A stretch of DNA of 64,000 bases, taken from NCBI GenBank assembly GCA_934660915.1, contig CAKUIF010000001.1, forward strand, positions 124,001 through 188,000. Reading direction: 5' to 3'. Shown piece by piece: positions 22,779 to 30,841 of the stretch (the stretch's first letter is position 1; every line of letters starts with the position of its first letter). The position numbers and the translations under genes are program-made. The notes under the pieces are model-generated. The model saw only the letters and a program-made list of their open reading frames with translations, was not told where the DNA came from and made no database searches. This DNA is from an uncultured Olsenella sp. (GTDB lineage: Bacteria; Actinomycetota; Coriobacteriia; Coriobacteriales; Atopobiaceae).

Positions 22779-24896
22779 CTAGATGCGCCGCAGGCGCGGC
22801 CTTCCGAGCAGCGGGGTCGTGTTCAGCCCCGCGACGGCGAGGGTCGACACGTTGTGCAGGTACGCCGTCGTGGTCACAGGCAAAAGCGACGCCACGCCCG
22901 CAGCAATGAGCGCAGAGTTGAACGCCACGATGAACCGGTAGTCGCCGTGTATGCGGTCCATGAGCCGCGCGGAGAGCCGGCGCATGATGGCGAGCGACGC
23001 GAGCGACGAGTCGTGCACGAGCACGTCGGCCACGGCGCGCGCGATGTCGCTGGCGTCAGAGAGCGCCACGCTCACGTCCGCTGTGGCGAGCGCGGGCGAG
23101 TCGTTGATACCGTCCCCCACCATGACGACGGTATGGCCCTGGTCCTTGAGGCGCTGAACATGGGCCGCCTTGTCCTCGGGGAGCACCTGGGCGAAGTATC
23201 CGTCCAGGCCGAGGTCGCCGGCCACGCGCCGGGCGCATGCCTCGGAGTCGCCCGTGATCATGACGAGGTTCGTGAGGCCGAGCGCGCGCAGGTCGCGCAG
23301 GACGCCAGCCGCCTCGGGGCGCGGAGGGTCACTGATGCAGATGCAGCCAAGAAGGGCCTTGTTCTTTGCCACAAAGATCGTGGACGATGCCCCTGCCTCG
23401 CTCGCCAGGAGCTCGTCGAGGCCGTCGGGCTTCTTTACCCCCTCGTCCTCAAAGAGGAAGTGGGCGCTGCCGATGCACACCTCGTCGCCGTTGACGCAGG
23501 TGGAGATGCCGTGTGCGACGACGTAGCGGACCTCGGCGTGGAGCTCGCGGTCGTGCGCGAGCCCGCGCGCCTGGGCCTCGGCCACGATGGCGCGGGCCAT
23601 GCTGTGCGGGAAGTGCTCCTCGATGCAGGCCGAGAGGCGCAGAAGCTCGTCCTCGGTTGCCTCGGAGCAGCTGATCACGCGCGCCACGGCGGGAGTGGCG
23701 TTGGTGAGGGTGCCCGTCTTGTCGAAGACCACGGTGTCGGCCGCGGCGAGCGCCTCGAGGTACTTGCCGCCGCGCACGGTCACGCCGAGGCGGGAGGCCT
23801 CGTCCATCGCGCTCATCACGGCGAGCGGCGTCGAGAGCTTGATGGCGCACGAGTAGTCGACCATGAGCACGGCCATGGCCTTGTTGATGTTGCGCGTAAG
23901 CGCGAGGATGCCGAAGAAGGCCAGGAAGCTGTAGGGCACAAGGCCGTCCGCCAGGCGCTCGGCGCGCGACTGGACGCCCGCCTTGAGCTCGCTGGACTCC
24001 TCCACGAGGGTGGCGATGTTGTCGATGCGCGCGCAGCCCGGCGGCGCCGTGACGCGCACCTTGAGGTCGCCGTTCGCAAGCGCGGTGCCGGCGAACACGG
24101 TGGAGCCCTTCTCCTTGCGCACGGGGGCGCTCTCCCCCGTCATCGAGGACTCGTCGATCTCGCCCGACCCGCCCACGACGACGCCGTCGACGGGAAGCAC
24201 GGAGCCCGCGCCCAGGTGGAGCACCATGCCGCGGCGGACGTCCTCCGTGCGGACGCGCACGTCCTCGCCGTCGACGACGGCCCAGACGCTCTCGGAGCGC
24301 ACCAACATGCCGTCGCGCAGCGCCAGGTGGGCGCGCGCCTGGACATGCTCCTCCATAAGGCCGGAGAGCTGCAAAAGGAAGCTGATGGTGCCCGCCTCGG
24401 AGAACTGCCCGCGGGCACAGGAGGCGACGATCGCCGTGGCGTCGAGGACCTCGACGCAGATGTCGCCGCGCAGCAGGCAGCGGATTCCCTCGATCGCGTA
24501 GCCGACGGCGCGCAGACACGTGATCGCGGCGCGGACCGGCATGGGAAGAAGGACGCGCTTTGCCACGCGCTGCAGCACGAGCTTGCCGGCCTCGACCTGG
24601 AAGCGGTTGTTCTCGAGGCTGATCTCGAGCGCGGCCTCGCGTGTGCCCAGGCCGACCTCGGCGCGCGGGAGCGCGAGCGGATCGAGCGCGCGAGCAGCGC
24701 GGAGCACGTCCTCGCGGCGGACGGGCTCGAAGGTCACCAGAATGGAGCCCACCGAAGCGTGGACCTCGGCGGTACGGACACCGTCGAGGCCCATGATCTG
24801 GTATGCGATGCCGCGGGCTTCTTCCTCGGTCATGAGGTTGCGCCCGCAGCGAAGGCGAAGTCTTCCGGGGAGCTCCGACACGATGTCGAAGACCAT
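22779..24896 (-). CDS. Heavy-metal P1B-type ATPase with atypical SCA membrane motif
   Basis: This 705-residue protein is a P-type cation pump. It has an N-terminal HMA-like domain without a CxxC pair, the phosphorylation site FDKTGTLTNATP (about residue 392), TGES in the actuator domain, the HFPHSMARAI nucleotide-binding histidine and MVGDGINDSPALATADV. The usual CPC motif of the transport site is replaced by SCA in VDYSCAIKLSTP (about residue 349). Such pumps move Mn, Zn or Fe outward. It follows a PacL-like small protein gene by 6 bases, a pairing known for mycobacterial CtpC. The metal is not certain. Confidence 0.9.
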   Translation of the reverse strand: MVFDIVSELPGRLRLRCGRNLMTEEEARGIAYQIMGLDGVRTAEVHASVGSILVTFEPVRREDVLRAARALDPLALPRAEVGLGTREAALEISLENNRFQVEAGKLVLQRVAKRVLLPMPVRAAITCLRAVGYAIEGIRCLLRGDICVEVLDATAIVASCARGQFSEAGTISFLLQLSGLMEEHVQARAHLALRDGMLVRSESVWAVVDGEDVRVRTEDVRRGMVLHLGAGSVLPVDGVVVGGSGEIDESSMTGESAPVRKEKGSTVFAGTALANGDLKVRVTAPPGCARIDNIATLVEESSELKAGVQSRAERLADGLVPYSFLAFFGILALTRNINKAMAVLMVDYSCAIKLSTPLAVMSAMDEASRLGVTVRGGKYLEALAAADTVVFDKTGTLTNATPAVARVISCSEATEDELLRLSACIEEHFPHSMARAIVAEAQARGLAHDRELHAEVRYVVAHGISTCVNGDEVCIGSAHFLFEDEGVKKPDGLDELLASEAGASSTIFVAKNKALLGCICISDPPRPEAAGVLRDLRALGLTNLVMITGDSEACARRVAGDLGLDGYFAQVLPEDKAAHVQRLKDQGHTVVMVGDGINDSPALATADVSVALSDASDIARAVADVLVHDSSLASLAIMRRLSARLMDRIHGDYRFIVAFNSALIAAGVASLLPVTTTAYLHNVSTLAVAGLNTTPLLGRPRLRRI

Positions 24897-24902
24897 GGCG
24901 CC

Positions 24903-25199
24903 TTACGCCTCCGCGCCCTCGGCGTCGATCTTCGCGGTGACCTCGGCGCGGATGTCTGCCTCGAGGGCGGACAGGCGGTCGGCGACCGCGGCGTCGATCT
25001 TCGCCTGGCGGCGGGCCTCGGCGGCGACGTCGTTGGCGTCGTCCACGACGGCCTGGGTCTCGGCGGTCACGGCGTCGGCGACCTTCATGCCGGCGCAGGT
25101 GGTGGCCACGGCGGCCTTGTGCAGCAGGCCGGAGTTGGCAAGCCCGGCGACGGCGCCCGCGGCGGCAGCGCCCATAGCGACGAACCAGCACTTCTTCAT
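24903..25199 (-). CDS. PacL/DUF1490-like or DUF6110-like partner of the P-type ATPase
   Basis: This 98-residue protein starts at an ATG with AAGGAGA upstream. A short hydrophobic N-terminus (KKCWFVAMGAAAAGAVAGLA) is followed by HKAAVATTCAGMKVADAV and a long charged helix rich in Ala, Asp and Glu. The layout, a membrane anchor then an Ala-rich amphipathic helix, is like the PacL proteins that sit next to metal ATPases in mycobacteria. The stop is 6 bases before the ATPase start. It probably binds metal or scaffolds the pump; the family name is my inference. Confidence 0.75.
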   Translation of the reverse strand: MKKCWFVAMGAAAAGAVAGLANSGLLHKAAVATTCAGMKVADAVTAETQAVVDDANDVAAEARRQAKIDAAVADRLSALEADIRAEVTAKIDAEGAEA

Positions 25200-25353
25200 G
25201 TTCTTCTCCTTTGATTGCGAGTTATATGGCGCGGGCAATGTGTATGCCCAAGCCGGGCCAAGAAGTGCCCCGGCTACCAGTCAAGCCCACCTGCTCGCGA
25301 GGCGCATTCCTCGCTAAAGCAGGCAGGCTCTGGTGGTTGTCTAGCAGCCTCGG

Positions 25354-25400
25354 GTCAGACAGGCAAAAAAGACTGCCAAATCAGACAGGCTGAAAAAGCA
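25354..25400. repeat. CAGCCTGTCTGATTT element, locus 2
   Basis: Two same-direction units (GTCAGACAGGC at 25354-25364 and CCAAATCAGACAGGCTGAA at 25376-25394) lie just downstream of feoB. No inverted partner is evident. Confidence 0.7.
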
Positions 25401-25417
25401 GGTGGAGCGGGGTGGGG

Positions 25418-28102
25418 CTAGGCGAGGTCCTCGGTGAGGTCGGAGAGGATCTTGTCGTCCTTCTTGTCCCACTTGGGGGCGGGACGGAAGAGCTGGAAGA
25501 CGATGCCTGCAAGGCAGACGAACGCGACGACGGTCCAGAACCCGAAGTTGCCCAGGACAAAGAGCTCCCAGAGCTGGTTGATGATCAGGCCCACGACCCA
25601 GCCGAACACGCACTGGTAGGCGATGGCGAACCAGAACCACTTGGAGTCGTCCATCTGGCGACGGATGGTGCCGATGGCCGCGAAGCACGGCGCGTCGAGC
25701 ATGTTGAAGGCGACGAACGCGCACATGGCGCCGGCGTGCAGCACGCCCTGAGGATCGGCGAACATGGCCGCGAAGCCCTGCCACATGCTGACGGAGTTCT
25801 CGGTGGCGTCGCCCAGGCCGTAGAGGGCGCCGAAGGTGGAGACGAGGTTCTCCTTGGCGATAAGGGCGCTGATGGAGGCGGCGGTTGCCTGCCAGGTGTC
25901 GGCGCCGAGGGGCGCGAAGATGATGCCGAGGAAGCCACCGACGGCCGCGAGCAGCGAGAAGTCCATGTAGTCGTCGCCGGCGCCGTCCATACCCTGGAGG
26001 AAGCCGAAGGCGCCGTTACCGCCGTCCCAGCTGGCGAAGCCGAAGTTGGAGAGGAACCAGACGGCCACGGCAGCCGCGAAGATGATGGTGCCGGCCTTCT
26101 TGATGTAGGCGGAGACGCGCTCCCAGACGTGCAGCCACCAGGACTTGATCGTCGGGAAGTGGTAGTTCGGGAGCTCCATGACGAACGGGGCGGGCTCACC
26201 GGCGAAGGGCTTGGTCTTCTTGAGCATGATGGCCGAGACGATGATCGCGGCGATGCCCATGAAGTAGAACATCGGGGCAACCCACCAGGCGTCGGAGCCG
26301 CCGATGAGGACGCCCATGACGAGGGCGATGATCGGGGTCTTGGCGCCGCACGGGATCATCGTGGTGAGCATGGCCGTCATGCGGCGGTCCTTCTCGTTCT
26401 CGATGGTCTTGGTGGCCAGGACGCCCGGGACGCCGCAGCCGGAGCTGATCAGCATCGGGATGAAGGACTTGCCGGAGAGGCCGAAGCGGCGGAACACGCG
26501 GTCCATGACGAAGGCGACGCGGGACATGTAGCCGCAGTCCTCGAGGAAGCAAAGAAGGACAAAGAGGACGAACATCTGCGGGATGAAGCCGAGCACGGAG
26601 CCCACGCCGCCGATGATGCCGTCGATCACGAGGGACTTGACGACGTCGGAGGCGCCGGCATCGTCGAGCCAGCCCTCAACAGCGCCGGGGATGGAGGCGA
26701 CGTAGCCGTCGTAGTCCTCGGCAGCGGGCTCCTCGAGGGTGCCCTCGACGGCCGCGACGAACTGGTCGGCGTCGACGGAGTCGATGACCTCGAGGGACTG
26801 GCCGGCCTCGAGGACAGGCTCGCCGTCGGCGTCAACGGTGGTCACGACGACGTTGTTGCCCTCCTCATCGGTCTCGGAGAGCAGGAAGTTGCCGTCCTCG
26901 TCGTGGACGGGCACGTCGGTCGCGACGACGCCCTCGGCGTCGGCATCGGCGGCGAAGTCCTCGACGGTCGTCATGGCGTCGGCGTCCTCGGGGTCGTCGG
27001 CCAGGGTGGCGATGGCGTCGTTGACGTCGGTGGTGTCGACGCCGGCGTCCTCAGCGGCGGCGAGGAAGCCGTCGACCTGGTCGCCGTAGCTGTTGGAGGC
27101 CCAGTCCTCGGTGTCGGCCTCGAACTGCTCCTGACCGGCGCCGTTCACAAAGAAGCCGTCGCCAAAGAGGTTGTCGTTCACCCAGTCGGTGGCGGCGGTG
27201 CCCACGGTGGAGATGGCGATGTAGTACACGAGCACCATGACGCAGACGAAGATCGGCAGGCCGAGGATTCGGTTGGTCACGACCTTGTCGATCTTCTCGG
27301 AGGTGGTGAGCTTCTTCGGGGCCTTGACCACGCAGGCGGCCATGGTCTCAGAGATCCAGTCGTAGCGATCGGAGGTGATGATGGACTCGGAGTCGTCGTC
27401 GCGGGCGTCCTCGACGGCCTTGATGACGGGCTCGATGGCCGCGAGCTGCTCCTTGGTGAGGCCCAGCGGGCGGATGGCCTCGGCGTCGCGCTCGAAGACC
27501 TTGATGGAGTACCAGCGCTGCAGCTCAAAATCGCAGGCGCCGGAGATCAGCGATGCGATCTGCCCGAGAGCGGACTCGACCTCTGCCGAGAAGCACTTGA
27601 CGCCGCGGGAGGGCGTCTTTGCGGCGACGGCGGCGCGGACGAGCTCGTCGACGCCGTCGTTGTGCAGCGCCGAGACCTCGAGCACGGGCACGCCGAGGCG
27701 CTCGGAGAGCTTGGCGGTGTCGACCTTGTCTCCGCGCTGGGCAAGAAGGTCGCACATGTTCAGGCCGATGACGACCGGGCGGCCGGCCTCGAGCACCTGC
27801 GTGGTGAGGTAGAGGTTGCGCTCGAGGTTGGTCACGTCGACGAGGTCGATGAGGGCGTCGGGGCGCTCATTGACGATGTAGTCGCGGGACACGACCTCCT
27901 CGGGGGTGTAGGGCGAAAGCGAGTAGATGCCGGGCAGGTCGACGAAGGTGACGTCCTTGTCGGCGCGCCACTTGGCCTGCTTCTTCTCGACGGTGACGCC
28001 GGGCCAGTTGCCGACGTAGCCGTTCGAGCCGGTAAGCTCGTTGAAGAGCGTGGTCTTGCCGCAGTTAGGGTTGCCTGCGAGACCAATGAACGTTTCTGCC
28101 AT
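25418..28102 (-). CDS. feoB: Ferrous iron transporter FeoB with an acidic extracytoplasmic insert
   Basis: This 894-residue protein imports Fe(II). The N-terminal G domain has GNPNCGKTT (residues 10-18), the switch II motif DLPGIYSLSPYTPEE and NMCD. Gate motifs follow in the membrane part (GCGVPGVLATKTIENEKDRR and MIPCGAKTPI). The protein is longer than most FeoB because of an acidic stretch at about residues 320-470, rich in Asp, Glu, Ala and Val (for example AIATLADDPEDADAMTTVED), in the loop after the first membrane span. Two FeoA genes lie upstream on the same strand, with near-palindromic sites in front of feoB and of the distal feoA. Confidence 0.95.
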   Translation of the reverse strand: MAETFIGLAGNPNCGKTTLFNELTGSNGYVGNWPGVTVEKKQAKWRADKDVTFVDLPGIYSLSPYTPEEVVSRDYIVNERPDALIDLVDVTNLERNLYLTTQVLEAGRPVVIGLNMCDLLAQRGDKVDTAKLSERLGVPVLEVSALHNDGVDELVRAAVAAKTPSRGVKCFSAEVESALGQIASLISGACDFELQRWYSIKVFERDAEAIRPLGLTKEQLAAIEPVIKAVEDARDDDSESIITSDRYDWISETMAACVVKAPKKLTTSEKIDKVVTNRILGLPIFVCVMVLVYYIAISTVGTAATDWVNDNLFGDGFFVNGAGQEQFEADTEDWASNSYGDQVDGFLAAAEDAGVDTTDVNDAIATLADDPEDADAMTTVEDFAADADAEGVVATDVPVHDEDGNFLLSETDEEGNNVVVTTVDADGEPVLEAGQSLEVIDSVDADQFVAAVEGTLEEPAAEDYDGYVASIPGAVEGWLDDAGASDVVKSLVIDGIIGGVGSVLGFIPQMFVLFVLLCFLEDCGYMSRVAFVMDRVFRRFGLSGKSFIPMLISSGCGVPGVLATKTIENEKDRRMTAMLTTMIPCGAKTPIIALVMGVLIGGSDAWWVAPMFYFMGIAAIIVSAIMLKKTKPFAGEPAPFVMELPNYHFPTIKSWWLHVWERVSAYIKKAGTIIFAAAVAVWFLSNFGFASWDGGNGAFGFLQGMDGAGDDYMDFSLLAAVGGFLGIIFAPLGADTWQATAASISALIAKENLVSTFGALYGLGDATENSVSMWQGFAAMFADPQGVLHAGAMCAFVAFNMLDAPCFAAIGTIRRQMDDSKWFWFAIAYQCVFGWVVGLIINQLWELFVLGNFGFWTVVAFVCLAGIVFQLFRPAPKWDKKDDKILSDLTEDLA

Positions 28103-28129
28103 TCCTTGCCTTTCTGGGACTCAGATTAG

Positions 28130-28148
28130 TTAGTTACAGGTAACTTAA
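28130..28148 (-). promoter_or_regulatory. Candidate iron-box operator upstream of feoB
   Basis: TTAGTTACAGGTAACTTAA is a near-perfect 19-base inverted repeat and agrees at 12 of 19 positions with the IdeR/DtxR iron-box consensus by eye. It lies 28 bases before the feoB start. Confidence 0.55.
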
Positions 28149-28191
28149 CGGCCAAATAAAAAAGGCCATCTACCTGCACAGGCCCTTCTTG

Positions 28192-28431
28192 CTACTCGCC
28201 GTCGTGGACGCCGGTGACCTCGACGTTAGCCGCCTCGTCCAGACGGACGGAGAGCTCGTAGCCGCGGACGGTGAGCTCGATCGGGTCGCCGAGCGGGGCC
28301 ACCTTCTTGACGTAGACGTGAGTCCCCTTGGTGAGGCCCATGTCCATGATGCGGCGCTTGAGGGCGCCCGTGCCGGTGAGCTTGGCGACGTCGGCGCTCT
28401 GGCCTACCTTCACATCCTTGAGAGTTGCCAT
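28192..28431 (-). CDS. feoA: FeoA-type iron transport protein
   Basis: This 79-residue SH3-like protein has the FeoA pattern: LTGTGALKRRIMDMGLTKGT, then VAPLGDPIELTVRGYELSVR. The ATG at 28431 follows AAAGGGA. FeoA binds the cytoplasmic side of FeoB and supports Fe(II) uptake. It lies 90 bases upstream of feoB, with the candidate operator in the gap, so the two may be separately started. Confidence 0.9.
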   Translation of the reverse strand: MATLKDVKVGQSADVAKLTGTGALKRRIMDMGLTKGTHVYVKKVAPLGDPIELTVRGYELSVRLDEAANVEVTGVHDGE

Positions 28432-28535
28432 CAAATCCCTTTCTGTTTGCCGCCTCGCAGCGGCACCTGCATTGCGCGCTGGCGCGCGCATCCCCCACCC
28501 CTGCCGGCAAATACCCGCCGTACAGGGAGTTGAAC

Positions 28536-28826
28536 CTAAAGCGAGACCATGACGTGCGACGACATGGCGCGGTTAAGCGCGAGGCGGGCGCCCTTGGCGT
28601 TGACGATCACGTCGCCGTCGACGCGCGAGATCACCTTGACGCACGCCCCCTCGACAAGTCCGAGGTCCGAGAGGTGCTTGCGGAGCTCCGAGGAGCCCTT
28701 CACCTTGACGACCGTCGCGGTCTCGTCCTCGCCGAGCATGGCAAGCGGCAGGGCGCCGGAAACGGTTGCGGACGCCTGCGCCTGCGGCTTTGCGACAACC
28801 CCGCCCATAACAGCCTCCATAGCCAT
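28536..28826 (-). CDS. Second FeoA-domain protein
   Basis: This 96-residue protein has an N-terminal 30-residue Ala/Gln/Val-rich extension (GGVVAKPQAQASATVSGALP) before the FeoA domain (SELRKHLSDLGLVEGACVKV and GARLALNRAMSSHV). The start ATG 28826 has AAGGAGGC upstream. The two FeoA proteins are different in sequence; some Feo systems have FeoA duplicates. It is probably first in the iron uptake string. Confidence 0.85.
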   Translation of the reverse strand: MAMEAVMGGVVAKPQAQASATVSGALPLAMLGEDETATVVKVKGSSELRKHLSDLGLVEGACVKVISRVDGDVIVNAKGARLALNRAMSSHVMVSL

Positions 28827-28916
28827 CTGTGCCTCCTTCTTGCCCTCCCCGCTCACGGCGACGCGAGGTCGGCCGCGGGAAGGAAGTTGGCCTGAGTAAA
28901 CAATCATTCAGACAGT

Positions 28917-28932
28917 AAGATAGGCCTAACTT
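28917..28932 (-). promoter_or_regulatory. Candidate operator upstream of the FeoA/FeoB string
   Basis: AAGATAGGCCTAACTT is an inverted repeat with 7 of 8 positions paired, and contains the GTTAGGC core of the IdeR/DtxR box on the minus strand. It lies about 90 bases before the second FeoA start, within an AT-rich promoter-like region. Confidence 0.45.
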
Positions 28933-28999
28933 TGAGCGGACTCAATAGTCATTGCGAAAAAAGTTTAGATTGGGTAACTCATCGATGCCGCACAGGAAA

Positions 29000-29078
29000 G
29001 CGGCCCGACCAGTCCAGCCTGTCTGAAGTAGCGAGTGTTCTTCTCGCCAAATCAGACAGGCTGAGATGGTCGGGCCGC
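29000..29078 (-). terminator. Long hairpin with CAGCCTGTCTGA arms, terminator of the SDR gene
   Basis: GCGGCCCGACCA (29000-29011) pairs perfectly with TGGTCGGGCCGC (29067-29078). Inside this, CAGCCTGTCTGA (29015-29026) pairs with TCAGACAGGCTG of the right arm, with three mismatches further in and a 7-base loop. On the minus strand a short T-run follows. It is locus 3 of the CAGCCTGTCTGATTT family. Confidence 0.75.
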
Positions 29079-29110
29079 TATGCGGTCGTGCTATTTCCTC
29101 GCCGAGGCGT

Positions 29111-29869
29111 CTACAGCATTGCGCCGAAGTCGCTCACGAGGATCTGGCCGGTAAGGGCGCGGGACTCGTCGCTAGCCAGGAACAGCGCGATGTTGGCCAC
29201 GTCCTCGGGCATGCAGGGCTGCGTGCGGAGGTTGGAGTGGGTGGCCATGGCGCCCATCATGTCGGCGTCCATGTCGGCCGCGGTGGTGCCGGCGACCATA
29301 GGGGTCACGATGGTGCCCGGGCAGATGGCGTTGCAGCGGATGCCCTCGGCCTGGAAGCGCAGGGCGGTGTGCTTGGTCACGCCAATGACGGCGGCCTTGG
29401 TCGAGACGTAGACCGCGCCGCCGCAGCCCTTCTCGCCGGCGACGGAGGCGATGTTCACGATGGAGGCGCCCGCGGACATGCGCTTGGTGGCTGCGCGCAT
29501 GCAGCGCATGGTGCCCTTCTGGTTGGTCTCGATGATGCGGTCAAGGTCCTCGTCGGTGAAGCGGTCGACGGGCTTCAGGCCGGACTCGAGGATGCCGGCG
29601 TTGTTGACGAGGACGTCGATCTTTCCGTACTTCTCCTCGACGGCTGCCATGAGGCGCTCGGGGTCCTCGGCCTTGGAGATGTCGGTGGCCATGACGAAGG
29701 TTTTTCCGCCGGCGGCCTCGATCTGGCCGGCGACCTCCTCAAGGGCGGCCTCGCGGCGCGCGGTCATGACGACGACGGCGCCCTCGGCGGCAAAGAGCTT
29801 GGCGATGGCGGCGCCCACGCCGGAGTTCGCGCCGGTGACGACGGCGACCTTGTTCTCAAGTCGGTTCAT
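29111..29869 (-). CDS. Short-chain dehydrogenase/reductase
   Basis: This 252-residue Rossmann-fold oxidoreductase has the NAD(P)-binding TGANSGVG motif (residues 12-19), NNAG, and the catalytic Ser and YVSTK (Tyr-x3-Lys) in VNIASVAGEKGCGGAVYVS followed by TKAA. The CPGTIVTPMV segment after it is standard. Start ATG 29869 follows AAAGGGAGA. Substrate is unknown: members reduce 3-oxoacyl-ACP, sugars or steroids, and gut relatives include hydroxysteroid dehydrogenases, but nothing here decides. Single gene with a long-stem terminator. Confidence 0.9.
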   Translation of the reverse strand: MNRLENKVAVVTGANSGVGAAIAKLFAAEGAVVVMTARREAALEEVAGQIEAAGGKTFVMATDISKAEDPERLMAAVEEKYGKIDVLVNNAGILESGLKPVDRFTDEDLDRIIETNQKGTMRCMRAATKRMSAGASIVNIASVAGEKGCGGAVYVSTKAAVIGVTKHTALRFQAEGIRCNAICPGTIVTPMVAGTTAADMDADMMGAMATHSNLRTQPCMPEDVANIALFLASDESRALTGQILVSDFGAML

Positions 29870-30223
29870 TGCATCTCCCTTTTTCGTTGGTCGAACATAC
29901 GACGGAGAGCACCGTAGCGTATGCGGGCACCTGCGAGCGCGGCGCTTCGGCATGCGGCGACCACGTCCTCGGCAGGTGGACGGGGTCTTCTTGACAGATT
30001 TGCGAAATCGCCAGTCCTTCTTTCCACCTCAAAACTGATCACCATGTTTTTGTTTTTGGAAAGAAGCCCGACAAATGCGCAGGTCGCGAGAATTATGAAG
30101 GCGAAAACTCACACAAGGTGATCAGTTTCCGTAAGGGGAGACTCGATTACCGTTTTTATGCTGAAGTTCTTCCATGAAATTTGCTGTACGATTATATGAA
30201 GGTCTTCGGTCGAAAGGAACGAT
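29870..30223. other. AT-richer intergenic region with a far-spaced inverted repeat
   Basis: This gap holds the SDR promoter on the left and the toxin-antitoxin promoter on the right. AAACTGATCACC (30032-30043) recurs inverted as GGTGATCAGTTT (30117-30128), 12 of 12 bases, 73 bases apart. Between the arms the DNA includes CTTCTTTCCA-like and GGAAAGAAG words. I see no coding frame with a ribosome-binding site. Confidence 0.6.
30170..30198 (+). promoter_or_regulatory. Candidate promoter of the toxin-antitoxin pair
   Basis: TTCCAT (30170-30175) and TATATG (30193-30198) are 17 bases apart, 26 bases before the antitoxin start. Both are imperfect matches to the -35/-10 consensus. Confidence 0.4.
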
Positions 30224-30523
30224 ATGCCTACCGTGATTCCCATTTCGGACCTCCAAAGGAACGTGAGCGCAATCGCCGAGGAGTGCCACGCAACGGGCGC
30301 GCCAATCTACCTCACAAAGAACGGCAAGGCCACGCTCGTCGTAATGGACGCGGCCGCCTTTGACGCAAGCTACGGCTCGATTCAGCAGCTCAAAGAGCGC
30401 GAGGAACGGATAAACAGGGCCATTGCGCGCGGATACGACGACCTTCTGAACAGCAGGACCAGGAGCTGGGTCGATGCAAAGAGGGACGCCGACGCCATAC
30501 GCGAGGCCCTCAATGGAAACTGA
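30224..30523 (+). CDS. Phd/YefM-family antitoxin
   Basis: This 99-residue protein starts MPTVIPISDLQRNVSAIAEE and contains the Phd/YefM DNA-binding pattern with PIYLTKNGKATLVVMDAAAF. A GAAAGGAA stands before the ATG. The acidic and helical C-terminus should wrap the toxin. It is the first gene of a pair whose toxin start lies inside its last codons, and likely represses its own promoter. Confidence 0.88.
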   Translation: MPTVIPISDLQRNVSAIAEECHATGAPIYLTKNGKATLVVMDAAAFDASYGSIQQLKEREERINRAIARGYDDLLNSRTRSWVDAKRDADAIREALNGN

Positions 30524-30836
30524 CGAGGAGCGCCCTGCCTATGAGGTCGAGCTCACCGATGAGGCGGTCTACGGATACGCGGCGGTGTTTCCGCAGGCCA
30601 TCTATGATCGCATCGGCTTTCTAATAGGCAACTTGTCACGATTCCCCTTTTATGGCGGCGAGTACCGTCCTTACTGCCGGGCATCGTTCCCGGACATTCC
30701 CTGCCGGGTCTTTTATTGCGGACATTTCGGCATTTATTACCACGTCGATGATGAACGGGAACTGGTAACCGTGCTTGCCGTCGAAGACGAGCGCATGGAC
30801 CCGCTTGGCCGTTTCGCCCCTTATGGAGGAAACTAG
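30513..30836 (+). CDS. RelE/ParE-like toxin
   Basis: This 107-residue protein overlaps the antitoxin gene by 11 bases (ATG at 30513, antitoxin TGA at 30521-30523). The fold signature is weak but fits a RelE/ParE toxin: EVELTDEAVYGYAAVFPQAI at the N-terminus, then YCRASFPDIPCRVFYCGHFG and GIYYHVDDERELVTVLAVED. The order antitoxin then toxin is typical. Target (ribosome-bound mRNA or gyrase) cannot be told. Confidence 0.75.
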   Translation: METDEERPAYEVELTDEAVYGYAAVFPQAIYDRIGFLIGNLSRFPFYGGEYRPYCRASFPDIPCRVFYCGHFGIYYHVDDERELVTVLAVEDERMDPLGRFAPYGGN

Positions 30837-30841
30837 GCCGC

